NCBI RefSeq assembly: GCF_024171945.1
Contig: NZ_JAMTCR010000003.1
Coordinates: 548,211 to 612,210 of the forward strand
Direction: 5' to 3'
Source of the DNA: Actinokineospora globicatena
GTDB lineage: Bacteria; Actinomycetota; Actinomycetes; Mycobacteriales; Pseudonocardiaceae
Length of the DNA stretch: 64,000 nt
Shown here: positions 51,610-59,530 of the stretch, one piece after another
Layout of the letters: each line of letters starts with the position of its first letter
Numbering within the stretch: position 1 is the stretch's first letter
Notes under the pieces: generated by a model
Database searches by the model: none
What the model was told of the DNA's origin: nothing
What the model saw: the letters and a program-made list of their open reading frames with translations, nothing else
Translations under genes and position numbers: made by a program

Positions 51610-52431
51610 GTGGATTCCATAGACGAGCGCGGGCTGCGCGAGTTGCTGGTCGAATCAGATGATCTGCAGTCCGATGCGATGCGCACGGCCAGGCGCGACC
51701 TCGACGACTACGTCGAGGCGGTGCTGGACACCCGCGCGCAGCGGGTCGGTTCGCGCGACCCGGGTGGACAGTGGCCCGGCTGGAGCAAGGCAGGGCTGGC
51801 CGCCGGGTTGGTGGGGGCGGGCACGCTGCTCGCGGTCTCCCCGGCGACGGCGGACACCGCCCAGGACGTCCAGGCGTTGCAGACCGCGGCGAGCCTGGAG
51901 AACCTGGCGGTCGCCACCTACAAGACGGCGTTGACGCTGCCGTTCATCGGGGGCGCGGACGCCAACGGTGTGGTGAAGGCGTTCGCCGAGAAGACGATGG
52001 CGCAGCACACCGAGCATGGGCAGGCGTTCAACGGCGCGGTGGCCAAGCTCGGCGGCAAGGCGCAGAACGACCCGAACGCCAAGTACGCCGCCGTCGTGAA
52101 GGAGACGGTGCCGACGATCAAGGGCGCGGCCGATGTCGTCGCCCTGGCGATCGCGCTGGAGGACGTGGCCGCGCAGACCTACACCAAGAACGTCAGCCAG
52201 GTCTCCACCCCGGAACTGCGACAGCTGTTCGCCAGCGTCGCCGGGGTCGAGTCGCAGCACAAGGCCATCCTGCTCGCGGTCAAGGCGCTGCTCGACGGCG
52301 GCGCCCCGCAGCTGATCGCCCTGCCGCCGGACGCGGCGAAGCTTCCCGACGCCGCAGGCGGTGTCGGGTTCCCGGACGCGTTCTTCCCCACCGAGAAGGC
52401 CTCGCCGGTCGAGGAAGGAGCGGTCAAGTGA
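51610..52431 (+). CDS. Ferritin-like domain protein, membrane anchored
   Basis: 273 residues from GTG at 51610 with GGAGGGT ahead. A soluble N-terminal 50 residues (coiled coil) precede a hydrophobic segment GLAAGLVGAGTLLAVSPATA. The ferritin-like (PF13668-type) four-helix bundle starts with DVQALQTAASLENLAVATYK, then EKTMAQHTEHGQAFN, IALEDVAAQTYTKNV and GVESQHKAILLAV, with Glu and His pairs able to bind a di-metal centre. The stop overlaps the second gene (GTGA). Metal identity and function are unknown; location is likely outside the membrane. Confidence 0.8.
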   Translation: MDSIDERGLRELLVESDDLQSDAMRTARRDLDDYVEAVLDTRAQRVGSRDPGGQWPGWSKAGLAAGLVGAGTLLAVSPATADTAQDVQALQTAASLENLAVATYKTALTLPFIGGADANGVVKAFAEKTMAQHTEHGQAFNGAVAKLGGKAQNDPNAKYAAVVKETVPTIKGAADVVALAIALEDVAAQTYTKNVSQVSTPELRQLFASVAGVESQHKAILLAVKALLDGGAPQLIALPPDAAKLPDAAGGVGFPDAFFPTEKASPVEEGAVK

Positions 52432-53225
52432 GCACCGACAAGCGCCCCGAGATGCAGATCAGCGAACGCGAGCTGACCGCGATGACCCGCGACCTCGACG
52501 AGTTGCACGAGTCCACCTTCCCGGGTGTGCGGACGCTGCTCGACGAGTTCTCCGCCAACCTCGCCCACATCACCCGCGGCCTCCCGACCGGCCGCCGCGG
52601 CTTCCTGCTCGGTGTCGGCGGCGTCACCACGCTGGGCATGGCCGCGGCCTGCTCCAGCAACGACACCAGTTCATCGACCACTACCTCGGCCCCCGCGAGC
52701 ACCACCGCGGCGGCGACCTACGAGGGCGACCTCAAGGTGGTCGCACTGGCCGCGGCCCTGGAGAACCTCGCCGTCACGGCCTACACCGGCGCGCTCGACG
52801 CCGCGGGCAAGGGCACCCTCGGCACCGTCCCACCCGCCATCGGCGTCTTCGTGCAGACCGCGATGAAGCAGCACAAGGACCACTCTGCGGCCTGGAACGC
52901 GGTGCTGTCCAAGGCGGGCAAGCCCACCATCAGCGACGCACCGCTGTCGATCACCGCCGACCAGGTCAAGGCCCTCGGCGCGGTCAAGTCGGTGCCGGAC
53001 GTGGCCAAGCTGGCACTGGAGTTGGAGAACGCCGCCGCGCAGACCTACACCTTCGCCGCGGCCAACGTGGCCGACACCGGCGGCATCATGACCGCCGCCA
53101 CCATCCAACCGGTGGAAGCCATGCACGCCGCGATCCTCAACTTCGTCCTCGGGCAGTACCCGGTCCCGGACGCCTTCATCGGCATCGACAAGGCCGTGAA
53201 GCCCGACGCCCTCCTACCGAAGTAG
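52428..53225 (+). CDS. Ferritin-like domain lipoprotein with Tat signal
   Basis: 265 residues from GTG at 52428 (GAGGAAGGAG ahead). N-terminal residues 1-45 are soluble, then GRRGFLLGVGGVTTLGMAAACSS is a twin-arginine signal followed by a lipobox Cys. The mature protein repeats the ferritin-like motif: GDLKVVALAAALENLAVTAY, MKQHKDHSAAWN, LALELENAAAQTYTF and PVEAMHAAILNF. It is a paralogue of the preceding protein. A Tat-exported, folded metalloprotein fits a metal cofactor loaded in the cytosol. The cupredoxin gene begins directly after its stop. Confidence 0.82.
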   Translation: MSTDKRPEMQISERELTAMTRDLDELHESTFPGVRTLLDEFSANLAHITRGLPTGRRGFLLGVGGVTTLGMAAACSSNDTSSSTTTSAPASTTAAATYEGDLKVVALAAALENLAVTAYTGALDAAGKGTLGTVPPAIGVFVQTAMKQHKDHSAAWNAVLSKAGKPTISDAPLSITADQVKALGAVKSVPDVAKLALELENAAAQTYTFAAANVADTGGIMTAATIQPVEAMHAAILNFVLGQYPVPDAFIGIDKAVKPDALLPK

Positions 53226-53573
53226 ATGCGAGTTCGGCTCATCGCCGCGGCTCTCGTGCTGGCGCTGACGGGGTGTGGCACGGACTCCGCGTCCACCCCG
53301 TCGGCGCCCGCCTCGACCGCCATCGGCGACGCGACCGTCGAGATCAAGAACTTCACCTTCACCCCGCAGCTACTCACCGTCGCCGTCGGTACCACGGTCA
53401 CCTGGAAGTTCACCGACACCGCCAAGCACAACGTCAAGGCATCCGACAAGTCGTTCGCCTCCACCGACCTCAGCGACGGCGCGACCTTCACCCACACCTT
53501 CGACAAGCCGGGCGAGTTCCCCTACCTCTGCTCCATCCACCAGTACATGACCGGAACCATCACCGTGCGATAG
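53226..53573 (+). CDS. Cupredoxin (plastocyanin-like) lipoprotein
   Basis: 115 residues; ATG follows the preceding stop without a gap. Signal LIAAALVLALTGC with lipobox Cys17. The copper-site residues are in place: His68 (TAKHNV), Cys102, His105 and Met108 in YLCSIHQYMTG, the type-1 copper arrangement. Expected to carry electrons or bind copper at the outer membrane face. With the two ferritin-like proteins it forms a three-gene operon of envelope redox proteins. Confidence 0.88.
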   Translation: MRVRLIAAALVLALTGCGTDSASTPSAPASTAIGDATVEIKNFTFTPQLLTVAVGTTVTWKFTDTAKHNVKASDKSFASTDLSDGATFTHTFDKPGEFPYLCSIHQYMTGTITVR

Positions 53574-53766
53574 GCCGTTGTCTGCACACCGACGGGGTTC
53601 ACTCGGCGGTAAACACCGTTGGGGCATGGAGATCGGTCGCTGCTCTTCCCGTCGCACCGTGCGCACCGGCACGGTCGTGGCGCTGCCCGGGAGTCCAGTC
53701 CGTTGATCTTCTACGGGGGGTGAAGACGCTCTGTTCGTATACAGGCCCGCTCTCACTTCGCAAGCA

Positions 53767-53788
53767 CCCGAGGGTTCGAACGCTCGGG
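53767..53788. terminator. Small hairpin between convergent operons
   Basis: CCCGAG (53767-53772) pairs with CTCGGG (53783-53788) around GGTTCGAACG. It resembles a tRNA T-loop but has no other tRNA features. Weak terminator candidate. Confidence 0.3.
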
Positions 53789-53866
53789 GTGGACGTTGGC
53801 CGTTGGGTGAGCTAGCTACCCCGCAGCCCACATGTGGCCAGGCTGCACCACGTCGCCGGTGACGGT

Positions 53867-56020
53867 TCAGTGGCTGCGCAGGGCCTCGGTCAGGAGCCGG
53901 AACTGTGCGCGGTTGCCTGGGTTGAGCAGGATGTCGACGCCCTGGGGTACGGCCTCGGGGAGATCGTTGCCGAGTATCGGTAGCCAGTGCGTGTCATCGA
54001 GCAGTCGTTTGTGCAGTTCGGCCGTCACGACCACCACGCAGTCGGCACCGTCCGGTGCCGGTCCGATCAGGACGCCGTTGTGGTCGTCGCATGCGATTTC
54101 GACAACGGTGTCGCGCAGGGTCGCGAGTAGCCGGGAGCCGAGGTGGCTGCCCCGGCCGGAGGCGATCACCAACAGCAGGTCGTGCAGCGGGTCGGTCGGG
54201 GTCGCCTTGCGGTCAGGCACGTAGTGCGGGTTCGGTTGGAACGGGCCGGGCTTGCCGTGGGGATCGAGGGCCCAGCCGCCGACGATCGCTTCGGTGGGCA
54301 CCGGTGCGCCGGTCGTCCAGCCGGGTGCTGGGAGGACGAGCCAGTCGTCCTGCCGGACCGCGCAGGAGATCGGGTCCGCATCGGCCCATCCGCGGATGTC
54401 GCCCGGTGTTTCGTCGAGTTCGTATCGCGCGCCGCGGTGCCCGGCCTGTGCCGCCAGTGCCAGCCAGTCCTCGCCTTCGGAATCGCCGCGCTTGAGGAGG
54501 TTCATCCCGAGGGCGTAGGCGGCGAGTGCTTGGCCGGAGTCCGCCGGTCCGCTGATCGCGAGACGGCGGCCTCGTAGCTCGTCGCCCGCGGTTGCCGCTC
54601 TCCACCACCGCTCCGCTTCGTCCCGGTCGCCTTGGTCGTGGCGGAGCTTGCCGAGCCAGTAGGCGGCGTGCGCGCTTCCTTTCCCGGCGGCTTCTTCCCA
54701 GAGCACGGCGGCTTCGTCGGTCTGGCCCCGCTCGTGCAGCAGCGAGGCCAGGTTCTCGGTCGCGGTGACCGCTGCGGTCTGGTCCGAGCGGGCCAGGTTG
54801 TCGCCGATGACGTCCACGGCCGCGGAAGCGGGGGTGCCCGCGACCATCCGCAGCACGGTTTCGGCTTCCGGGTCGCCGCGTTGGAGCAGTAGGGCAGCCA
54901 GCCCCGACGCCGCGGTCCAGTCCCCTGCGTCCACACCGCGGCGGTACCAGTGCTCGGCCTCGTCGAGGTTGCCCAAGCGCGAGTGCGCGGTGGCCAGGTC
55001 GTTCAACGCCGGGAAGTGGTTGAGTTCGGCAGCCACCGTGTACCAGTGCACCGCGCCCTTGAGATCCCCGTCCCTCTCGACCAGGAAACCGAGCCAGTAC
55101 GCGGCCACCGCGCTGCCCGCATCGGCGGCCAACGCATAGTCGGTGCGCGCGCTGACCATGTTCCCGTGGACGGCGTGCTGATCGCCGCGGTGCCGCAGCG
55201 CCGCGGCTTCATCGGGCTCGCGCGCGGTGTCGGACGCGGGCACGCGCAGGAACGCGGAGCCATCGGCGCTGGTGTGCGCGGCAGGCGTCAGGACGGCACT
55301 GCGCTTGGCGGCGTCCCCGGACGCGATGTCCTGCCGAGATGCTCCGCGGTGCCAGTGGTCGGGAAAGAGGTGATGCACCTCGGACTCCCGGTTCCCCTTC
55401 GTCCCGGCGATGACCGTCAACCCCACCTGCGCCGTTACCACCATGTCCCAGCTGAAGCGTCTTGCGCGACGCGCGCAGGTCAGATCCGCGTGCAGGGTCC
55501 AACTCACCAGATCGCGGGCTTCGGTCATCGGCGCGACGACGATGGTGGCGGTCGAACCCGCGGCGATCCGCAGCGGCAGCGTCGACTCGGCCCCGTCAAG
55601 GACGGTGACCGCTCGTCGATCCAGGTCGATCTCGCAGTCGGGTGCGGCGAGAGGCGAGTAGGCGGCCATGGAACGCATCACCGGCTCGAGGAAGTCAGCG
55701 CTGAACGGCGGCATGAAATGCGGGTGGATGACGCTGACCCCGTCCACCACGAACGCCGACCGGCTGACCTGCCCGATACCGATGTGCTCCAGAACGACAT
55801 CGTCGTCAGCGTCGACGGTCAGCAGGAGGTTGTGCCCGGAGAGCGGAACGTGCACCGCCGTCGGTCCGACCGCACTGCCGGGCGCGATGACCACCGCGAG
55901 GTGAGTGCGGGTGCTGACCTTCAGAGCGGCCGGGAACGACGCATCGCCAACGGTCGCCGGGACGGCCCGGACAGGCTGCACCATCGGATAGACCGAGAAG
56001 CTGTCGGTCACCGGGGCCAC
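53867..56020 (-). CDS. SEL1/TPR-repeat protein with SseB-like C-terminus
   Basis: 717 residues; GTG at 56020 overlaps the preceding stop by 13 bases. Residues 1-260 are beta-rich with no known domain. Residues about 285-510 are SEL1/TPR repeats: AVAAYWLGFLVERDGDLKGA, NHFPALNDLATAHSRLGN, AEHWYRRGVDAGDWTAAS, AHAAYWLGKLRHDQGD. The C-terminus ends CVVVVTAELHKRLLDDTHWL and VDILLNPGNRAQFRLL, similar to the N-terminal domain of SseB-type proteins. It looks like a cytosolic adaptor or scaffold. Coupled to the amyloid-motif protein. Confidence 0.65.
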   Translation of the reverse strand: MAPVTDSFSVYPMVQPVRAVPATVGDASFPAALKVSTRTHLAVVIAPGSAVGPTAVHVPLSGHNLLLTVDADDDVVLEHIGIGQVSRSAFVVDGVSVIHPHFMPPFSADFLEPVMRSMAAYSPLAAPDCEIDLDRRAVTVLDGAESTLPLRIAAGSTATIVVAPMTEARDLVSWTLHADLTCARRARRFSWDMVVTAQVGLTVIAGTKGNRESEVHHLFPDHWHRGASRQDIASGDAAKRSAVLTPAAHTSADGSAFLRVPASDTAREPDEAAALRHRGDQHAVHGNMVSARTDYALAADAGSAVAAYWLGFLVERDGDLKGAVHWYTVAAELNHFPALNDLATAHSRLGNLDEAEHWYRRGVDAGDWTAASGLAALLLQRGDPEAETVLRMVAGTPASAAVDVIGDNLARSDQTAAVTATENLASLLHERGQTDEAAVLWEEAAGKGSAHAAYWLGKLRHDQGDRDEAERWWRAATAGDELRGRRLAISGPADSGQALAAYALGMNLLKRGDSEGEDWLALAAQAGHRGARYELDETPGDIRGWADADPISCAVRQDDWLVLPAPGWTTGAPVPTEAIVGGWALDPHGKPGPFQPNPHYVPDRKATPTDPLHDLLLVIASGRGSHLGSRLLATLRDTVVEIACDDHNGVLIGPAPDGADCVVVVTAELHKRLLDDTHWLPILGNDLPEAVPQGVDILLNPGNRAQFRLLTEALRSH

Positions 56021-56886
56021 CGGCCTGCAGTTCGGAAAGGATGCCCGCCCAGGTCGACGCGCACCGATCCGGTGTCGCGACCACGGCGCCAGTCAAGCCA
56101 GAGTATCCACGCGACATCGCCCCGGTGGGTGCTGACCTTGAGGTCGAAGCACTCGGACTCGTGCGGACCGACCACGTAGGGAAAGTCGCTCCCGCCCAGG
56201 GCGGCCAACCGAGGAGGCTCGACGTCGAGCTGGACCTCGAACCGGCGCCGGGGCACCTCGCCGGCGTGGCGAACCAAGGTACCCGACCGGTCACTGCGAG
56301 TGATCACTTCGACCCGCAGGTCCGCCAGTAGTACCGGCGTCCCGGACAGGCCGGTAACGGTCAGTTGAACCGTGTGCCCGCTGGCCGGGACCTCCTCCAC
56401 CACACCGTCGTCGACGAACGCCACGTAATCGATGTTCCTGAGCCGTACGTCCGTGACGAGCGGGGCGGAAACCCGGGCAACGGGCGTGGCCAGGATGACG
56501 TGCCCGGACTCCGGAACTCGGAGCGTTCCTCGGCGGCCCCCGCAGATCCAGTCGATCTCCAGGTGCCAACCGACGTCCTGGTTCAGCAACTCCGGCATCG
56601 CGGTCAGCCGCACCGGGGCGCCCGCAGAAACGGTTATCGGCACATCCCATCGTTCGTCGACCACACAGACCTCGTCCTGCACGACCGTGCGCAGAGCCGA
56701 GACGATCACCGCCTGCTGTCCCCGCGCCTCGATCCAGAGAGTGGAGTCGCTCCCGATGGTGACGATCAGCGGCACGGCAGGCACCCCGAATGCCTGGCAC
56801 ACCGTCAGGTCGCCCCCGACATCGCCTACCTGCACCACCAGGCCGTCGACACTCCCCACCTGGTTGTGCACCTGGTCACCGCCCAT
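56008..56886 (-). CDS. Protein with amyloid-signalling-like N-terminus
   Basis: 292 residues from ATG at 56886. The first 30 residues read MGGDQVHNQVGSVDGLVVQV and GDVGGDLTV; the NxxxG-xxxG-xVVQxG pattern recalls RHIM-like bacterial amyloid signalling sequences (BASS), found in multicellular actinobacteria. The remainder consists of beta-strand blocks (about residues 40-290) with hydrophobic alternation, suggesting immunoglobulin-like or jelly-roll domains. It overlaps the SEL1-repeat gene by 13 bases. No enzyme motif. Confidence 0.55.
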   Translation of the reverse strand: MGGDQVHNQVGSVDGLVVQVGDVGGDLTVCQAFGVPAVPLIVTIGSDSTLWIEARGQQAVIVSALRTVVQDEVCVVDERWDVPITVSAGAPVRLTAMPELLNQDVGWHLEIDWICGGRRGTLRVPESGHVILATPVARVSAPLVTDVRLRNIDYVAFVDDGVVEEVPASGHTVQLTVTGLSGTPVLLADLRVEVITRSDRSGTLVRHAGEVPRRRFEVQLDVEPPRLAALGGSDFPYVVGPHESECFDLKVSTHRGDVAWILWLDWRRGRDTGSVRVDLGGHPFRTAGRWPR

Positions 56887-57046
56887 GGCCCGACGTTACC
56901 CGGCGAACCGGACCACCGACGGCCAATCGACTGATCCGGAAACGCAGCACGGGAACCGAGTTCCCTGCCGCAGCACCGCTCCTCGGCACGGTGTGGTGCG
57001 AGCGAGGCTGGGCTTGGGATCTCGGTGGGTGATGGCCGGGTGGTGA

Positions 57047-57928
57047 TCATTCGGTTGTGGCGCGGGTGAGGGCGGCGCGGCCTGCTGGTTCCCAGGTTGG
57101 TTTGCCGCCGGGGAGGGCGAGTCTGCCGTTGCGGCCGATTCTGATCAGGTGCAGGGCGCGGAGGACGGCCCAGCCGCGGGCGCGGGTGGTGGTGGGGCTG
57201 TCGGCGGCGTAGGCGTTGAAGAATTGGGGGGTGGTGCCTGCGGGTAGGAGGATCCAGGCGGCGGAGAGGTCGGTGGCGGGGTCGCCTGCGCACAGGTCGC
57301 CGAAGTCGATGATGCCGGTGAGGGTGCCGTCGCGTACGACTGCGTTGGCGGGGTGGAGGTCGGCGTGCAGCCAGGTCGGCGGGCCGTGCCATGGGGGTGC
57401 TGCGACGGCCTTCTCCCAGACTTCCCGGGCCCGGTCGGCCGCGGCCTCGCCCGCGATGACGGTCAACGCGCTGGTGAACCTGTCTTGCATCCCGTCCAGA
57501 GCAACGCCCCGGTCTGGGTTGACTGGGGCGTGCTCGGGGGCTGGTTTGTGGAGGGCGCGCAGGAAGCCTGCGAGGGTTTCGGCGGCGTCGGGGCGGGTGA
57601 TGGGTGTGCGGTCGGCGGGTTCTCCGTCGACCCAGCGTGTGATTGTCCAAGGGTGGTCGAACAACGCCGAGGGTTCGCCGATGCGGATCGGGATGGGTGT
57701 CGGTAGCGGGAGGCGTTCGGCGAGGGCGGGGAGCCACCGGTGCTCGTTGCGCGTCAGGACCGGGCCGCCCGCGCTGCGCGGCAATCGCACGGCCAGGTCC
57801 GGTCCCAGGCGCCACATCTGGTTGTCCCAGCCACCCTGGACGTCGCGGAGTTCGAGGTGGGCGAGGTCCGGGTGCTGTTCGCGCAGCAAAGCGCGGACCA
57901 AGTCCTGCTCGAACCGGACCTCGGTCAC
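57047..57928 (-). CDS. APH-fold phosphotransferase
   Basis: 293 residues from GTG at 57928 with GGAGG seven bases ahead; an upstream GTG at 57961 has no such site. Motifs: RLPRSAGGPVLTRNEHRWLP (ATP-binding region), HADLHPANAVV (catalytic Asp) and GIIDFGDLCAGDPATDL (metal Asp). These are the hallmarks of aminoglycoside phosphotransferase/choline kinase (PF01636) proteins. Many genomic copies act on unknown substrates and only some confer antibiotic resistance. Confidence 0.85.
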   Translation of the reverse strand: MTEVRFEQDLVRALLREQHPDLAHLELRDVQGGWDNQMWRLGPDLAVRLPRSAGGPVLTRNEHRWLPALAERLPLPTPIPIRIGEPSALFDHPWTITRWVDGEPADRTPITRPDAAETLAGFLRALHKPAPEHAPVNPDRGVALDGMQDRFTSALTVIAGEAAADRAREVWEKAVAAPPWHGPPTWLHADLHPANAVVRDGTLTGIIDFGDLCAGDPATDLSAAWILLPAGTTPQFFNAYAADSPTTTRARGWAVLRALHLIRIGRNGRLALPGGKPTWEPAGRAALTRATTE

Positions 57929-57974
57929 GGGTGAACCTCCACTCGTCGACGTACGCGGCAAGCTAGCACCGGCC

Positions 57975-58700
57975 TCAGCCCAAAGAGTTCCGCCTCCTGA
58001 GCACGTAGACGCCTGTGACCAGGAACCAGATCTGGACCGTTCCGCTGCTCACGCTGATCAACGCGCCCGCGTCCACGCCGAGGAGTTCGACCAGCGGCAG
58101 AGCGAGAGCAGCGGCAGTCAGCACAGTGAACCCCTTGAGCCACAGAGGGATCTCCGCGATCTTGGCCAGGCACAGCAGCCAACCCGCCGCGAACAGGGAC
58201 ACGCCGAGGAGTTCGCCGACGCCGCCCGCATAGGAGTTGAACGCGTCGTACTGCAGCTCGATCGCCTCCTTGTTCCCGCCCGACTGCCAGGCCTGTGCGA
58301 GGTCGGGCATGGTGGTGAGCCACCGGATGATCCCGAGGCACCGCGCCAGCGTGGACAGGGCGGCGAACGCCATGCCGAGCCGCGCCACCCGCGAATCCAG
58401 CCGGTCGGGCGCGAGGGTCGCCATGGCCCACAGGGCCACCGGGAGGAACAGCGCCGAGTAGGCGAGGTACACGAGGTACCCGAGCCGCAGCGCCGACTCG
58501 TTCTCGGCGACCTGCGGTAAGACGACGCCCGCAGGCTCCCCCAGGCTGGCGGGCCAGTCGACGGCGGCGCCGAGCACCAGCAGCGGGACGAACAACAACA
58601 GCCCCTCTACCAGCAACAACACCGCCGTCGCGGCGGCAGGGACCGGCTTGCGATCAGTATTTGGACTGCGATCAATGGTTGCAGTGCGATCAGTGTTCAC
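57975..58700 (-). CDS. DUF4386 membrane protein
   Basis: 241 residues from GTG at 58700. After a repeat-containing N-terminus (NTDRTATIDRSPNTDRKP) it has several hydrophobic segments: AAATAVLLLVEGLLLFVPL, LGYLVYLAYSALFLPVALWA, LGVSLFAAGWLLCLAKIA, FTVLTAAALALPLVELL and a final IWFLVTGVYVLRRRNS, as in DUF4386 proteins. Function unknown. It is divergent from a TetR gene, whose operators lie in the gap; TetR likely represses it. Confidence 0.75.
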   Translation of the reverse strand: MNTDRTATIDRSPNTDRKPVPAAATAVLLLVEGLLLFVPLLVLGAAVDWPASLGEPAGVVLPQVAENESALRLGYLVYLAYSALFLPVALWAMATLAPDRLDSRVARLGMAFAALSTLARCLGIIRWLTTMPDLAQAWQSGGNKEAIELQYDAFNSYAGGVGELLGVSLFAAGWLLCLAKIAEIPLWLKGFTVLTAAALALPLVELLGVDAGALISVSSGTVQIWFLVTGVYVLRRRNSLG

Positions 58701-58702
58701 AC
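58649..58702. repeat. Three 18-base tandem repeats at the DUF4386 start
   Basis: Units TGCGATCAGTATTTGGAC, TGCGATCAATGGTTGCAG and TGCGATCAGTGTTCACAC occupy 58649-58666, 58667-58684 and 58685-58702. The core TGCGATCA is conserved. They encode the repeated (T/I)DR motifs of the DUF4386 N-terminus and could also serve as binding sites. Confidence 0.75.
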
Positions 58703-58709
58703 ATTCACC

Positions 58710-58744
58710 GTAGCGCACTGCGAACACCGATCGCAACGCGCTAC
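58710..58744. promoter_or_regulatory. 35-base TetR-type operator palindrome
   Basis: The sequence runs GTAGCGC, AC, TGCGA, ACACCGA, TCGCA, AC, GCGCTAC: outer arms (7 bases) and inner arms (5 bases) are perfect inverted repeats, separated by mismatched AC pairs. It ends 10 bases before the TetR ATG, between it and the DUF4386 gene. Confidence 0.75.
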
Positions 58745-58754
58745 CCTCACGCAC

Positions 58755-59420
58755 ATGGCGACCAGGCGGGAACGGCTCAGGGAACAGACGTCGGCCGAGA
58801 TCAAGGCGGCGGCGTTGGCGCAGCTGCGGGAGGGCGGGGCCGGAGCGCTGTCGTTGCGCGCGGTCGCGGTGTCGATCGGCATGAGCCCGGCGGGCCTGTA
58901 CCGCTACTACCCGAACCGGGACGCGCTGCTGACCGACCTGATCACCGACGGGTTCGCGGCCCTGGCGCAGGAGGTGGCCCGGGCGAGGGACGCAGCGAAG
59001 GGCGACGCGTTCGTGGCGGCAGCATTGGCGTACCGGGGGTGGGCGCTGGATCACCCGCACGAGTTCGCATTGCTCTACGGGACCCCTGTCCCGGACTACG
59101 AGGCCCCGGAATCCGGCCCGACGTCCACCGCGAGCCGCCAGGTGGGCGCCGCCTTCGTCCCGCCGATCACCGAGGCGTGGCACCGCGGCACCCTGAAGCA
59201 CCGAGAGTCCACACCGGCCCTCACCACGTTCGCCGCCGCCATGGGACTCCCACCGGAGGCGGCTGCGGTCGCGTTCAGCGCCTGGACCACCATCCACGGC
59301 CTCGTCGTCCTGGAGACCTTCGGCCACCTCGCGTGGCTGGGCGAAAATCCCACACCCCTCGCCACATCACGGTTCCGGGCGCTGTCCGAAGACCTCGGGA
59401 TCGCCCCACCGGAGAACTGA
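58755..59420 (+). CDS. TetR family transcriptional regulator
   Basis: 221 residues from ATG at 58755. The HTH spans residues about 12-58: AEIKAAALAQLREGGAGALS, LRAVAVSIGMSPAGLYRYYPNRDALL. The C-terminal ligand domain includes YRGWALDHPHEFALLYGTPV (WHG-like) and PPEAAAVAFSAWTTIHGLVV. Such TetR proteins usually repress the divergent gene, here the DUF4386 membrane protein, by binding the palindrome at 58710-58744. Confidence 0.88.
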   Translation: MATRRERLREQTSAEIKAAALAQLREGGAGALSLRAVAVSIGMSPAGLYRYYPNRDALLTDLITDGFAALAQEVARARDAAKGDAFVAAALAYRGWALDHPHEFALLYGTPVPDYEAPESGPTSTASRQVGAAFVPPITEAWHRGTLKHRESTPALTTFAAAMGLPPEAAAVAFSAWTTIHGLVVLETFGHLAWLGENPTPLATSRFRALSEDLGIAPPEN

Positions 59421-59530
59421 TCACCAGCGGGGTTCGGTGACGGGTTTTCGGCTGTCATCCGAAGAGATGTCATCCGCCTACTCGGGCGTGCGCGGTTCAC
59501 TGGTCGCGGCGTCGAGGAAGGGTGCGGCCA

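Noticed and set aside
53767-53788. tRNA T-arm-like sequence GGTTCGAAC
   Set aside because: No acceptor, D or anticodon stem around it; better read as a small palindromic hairpin.
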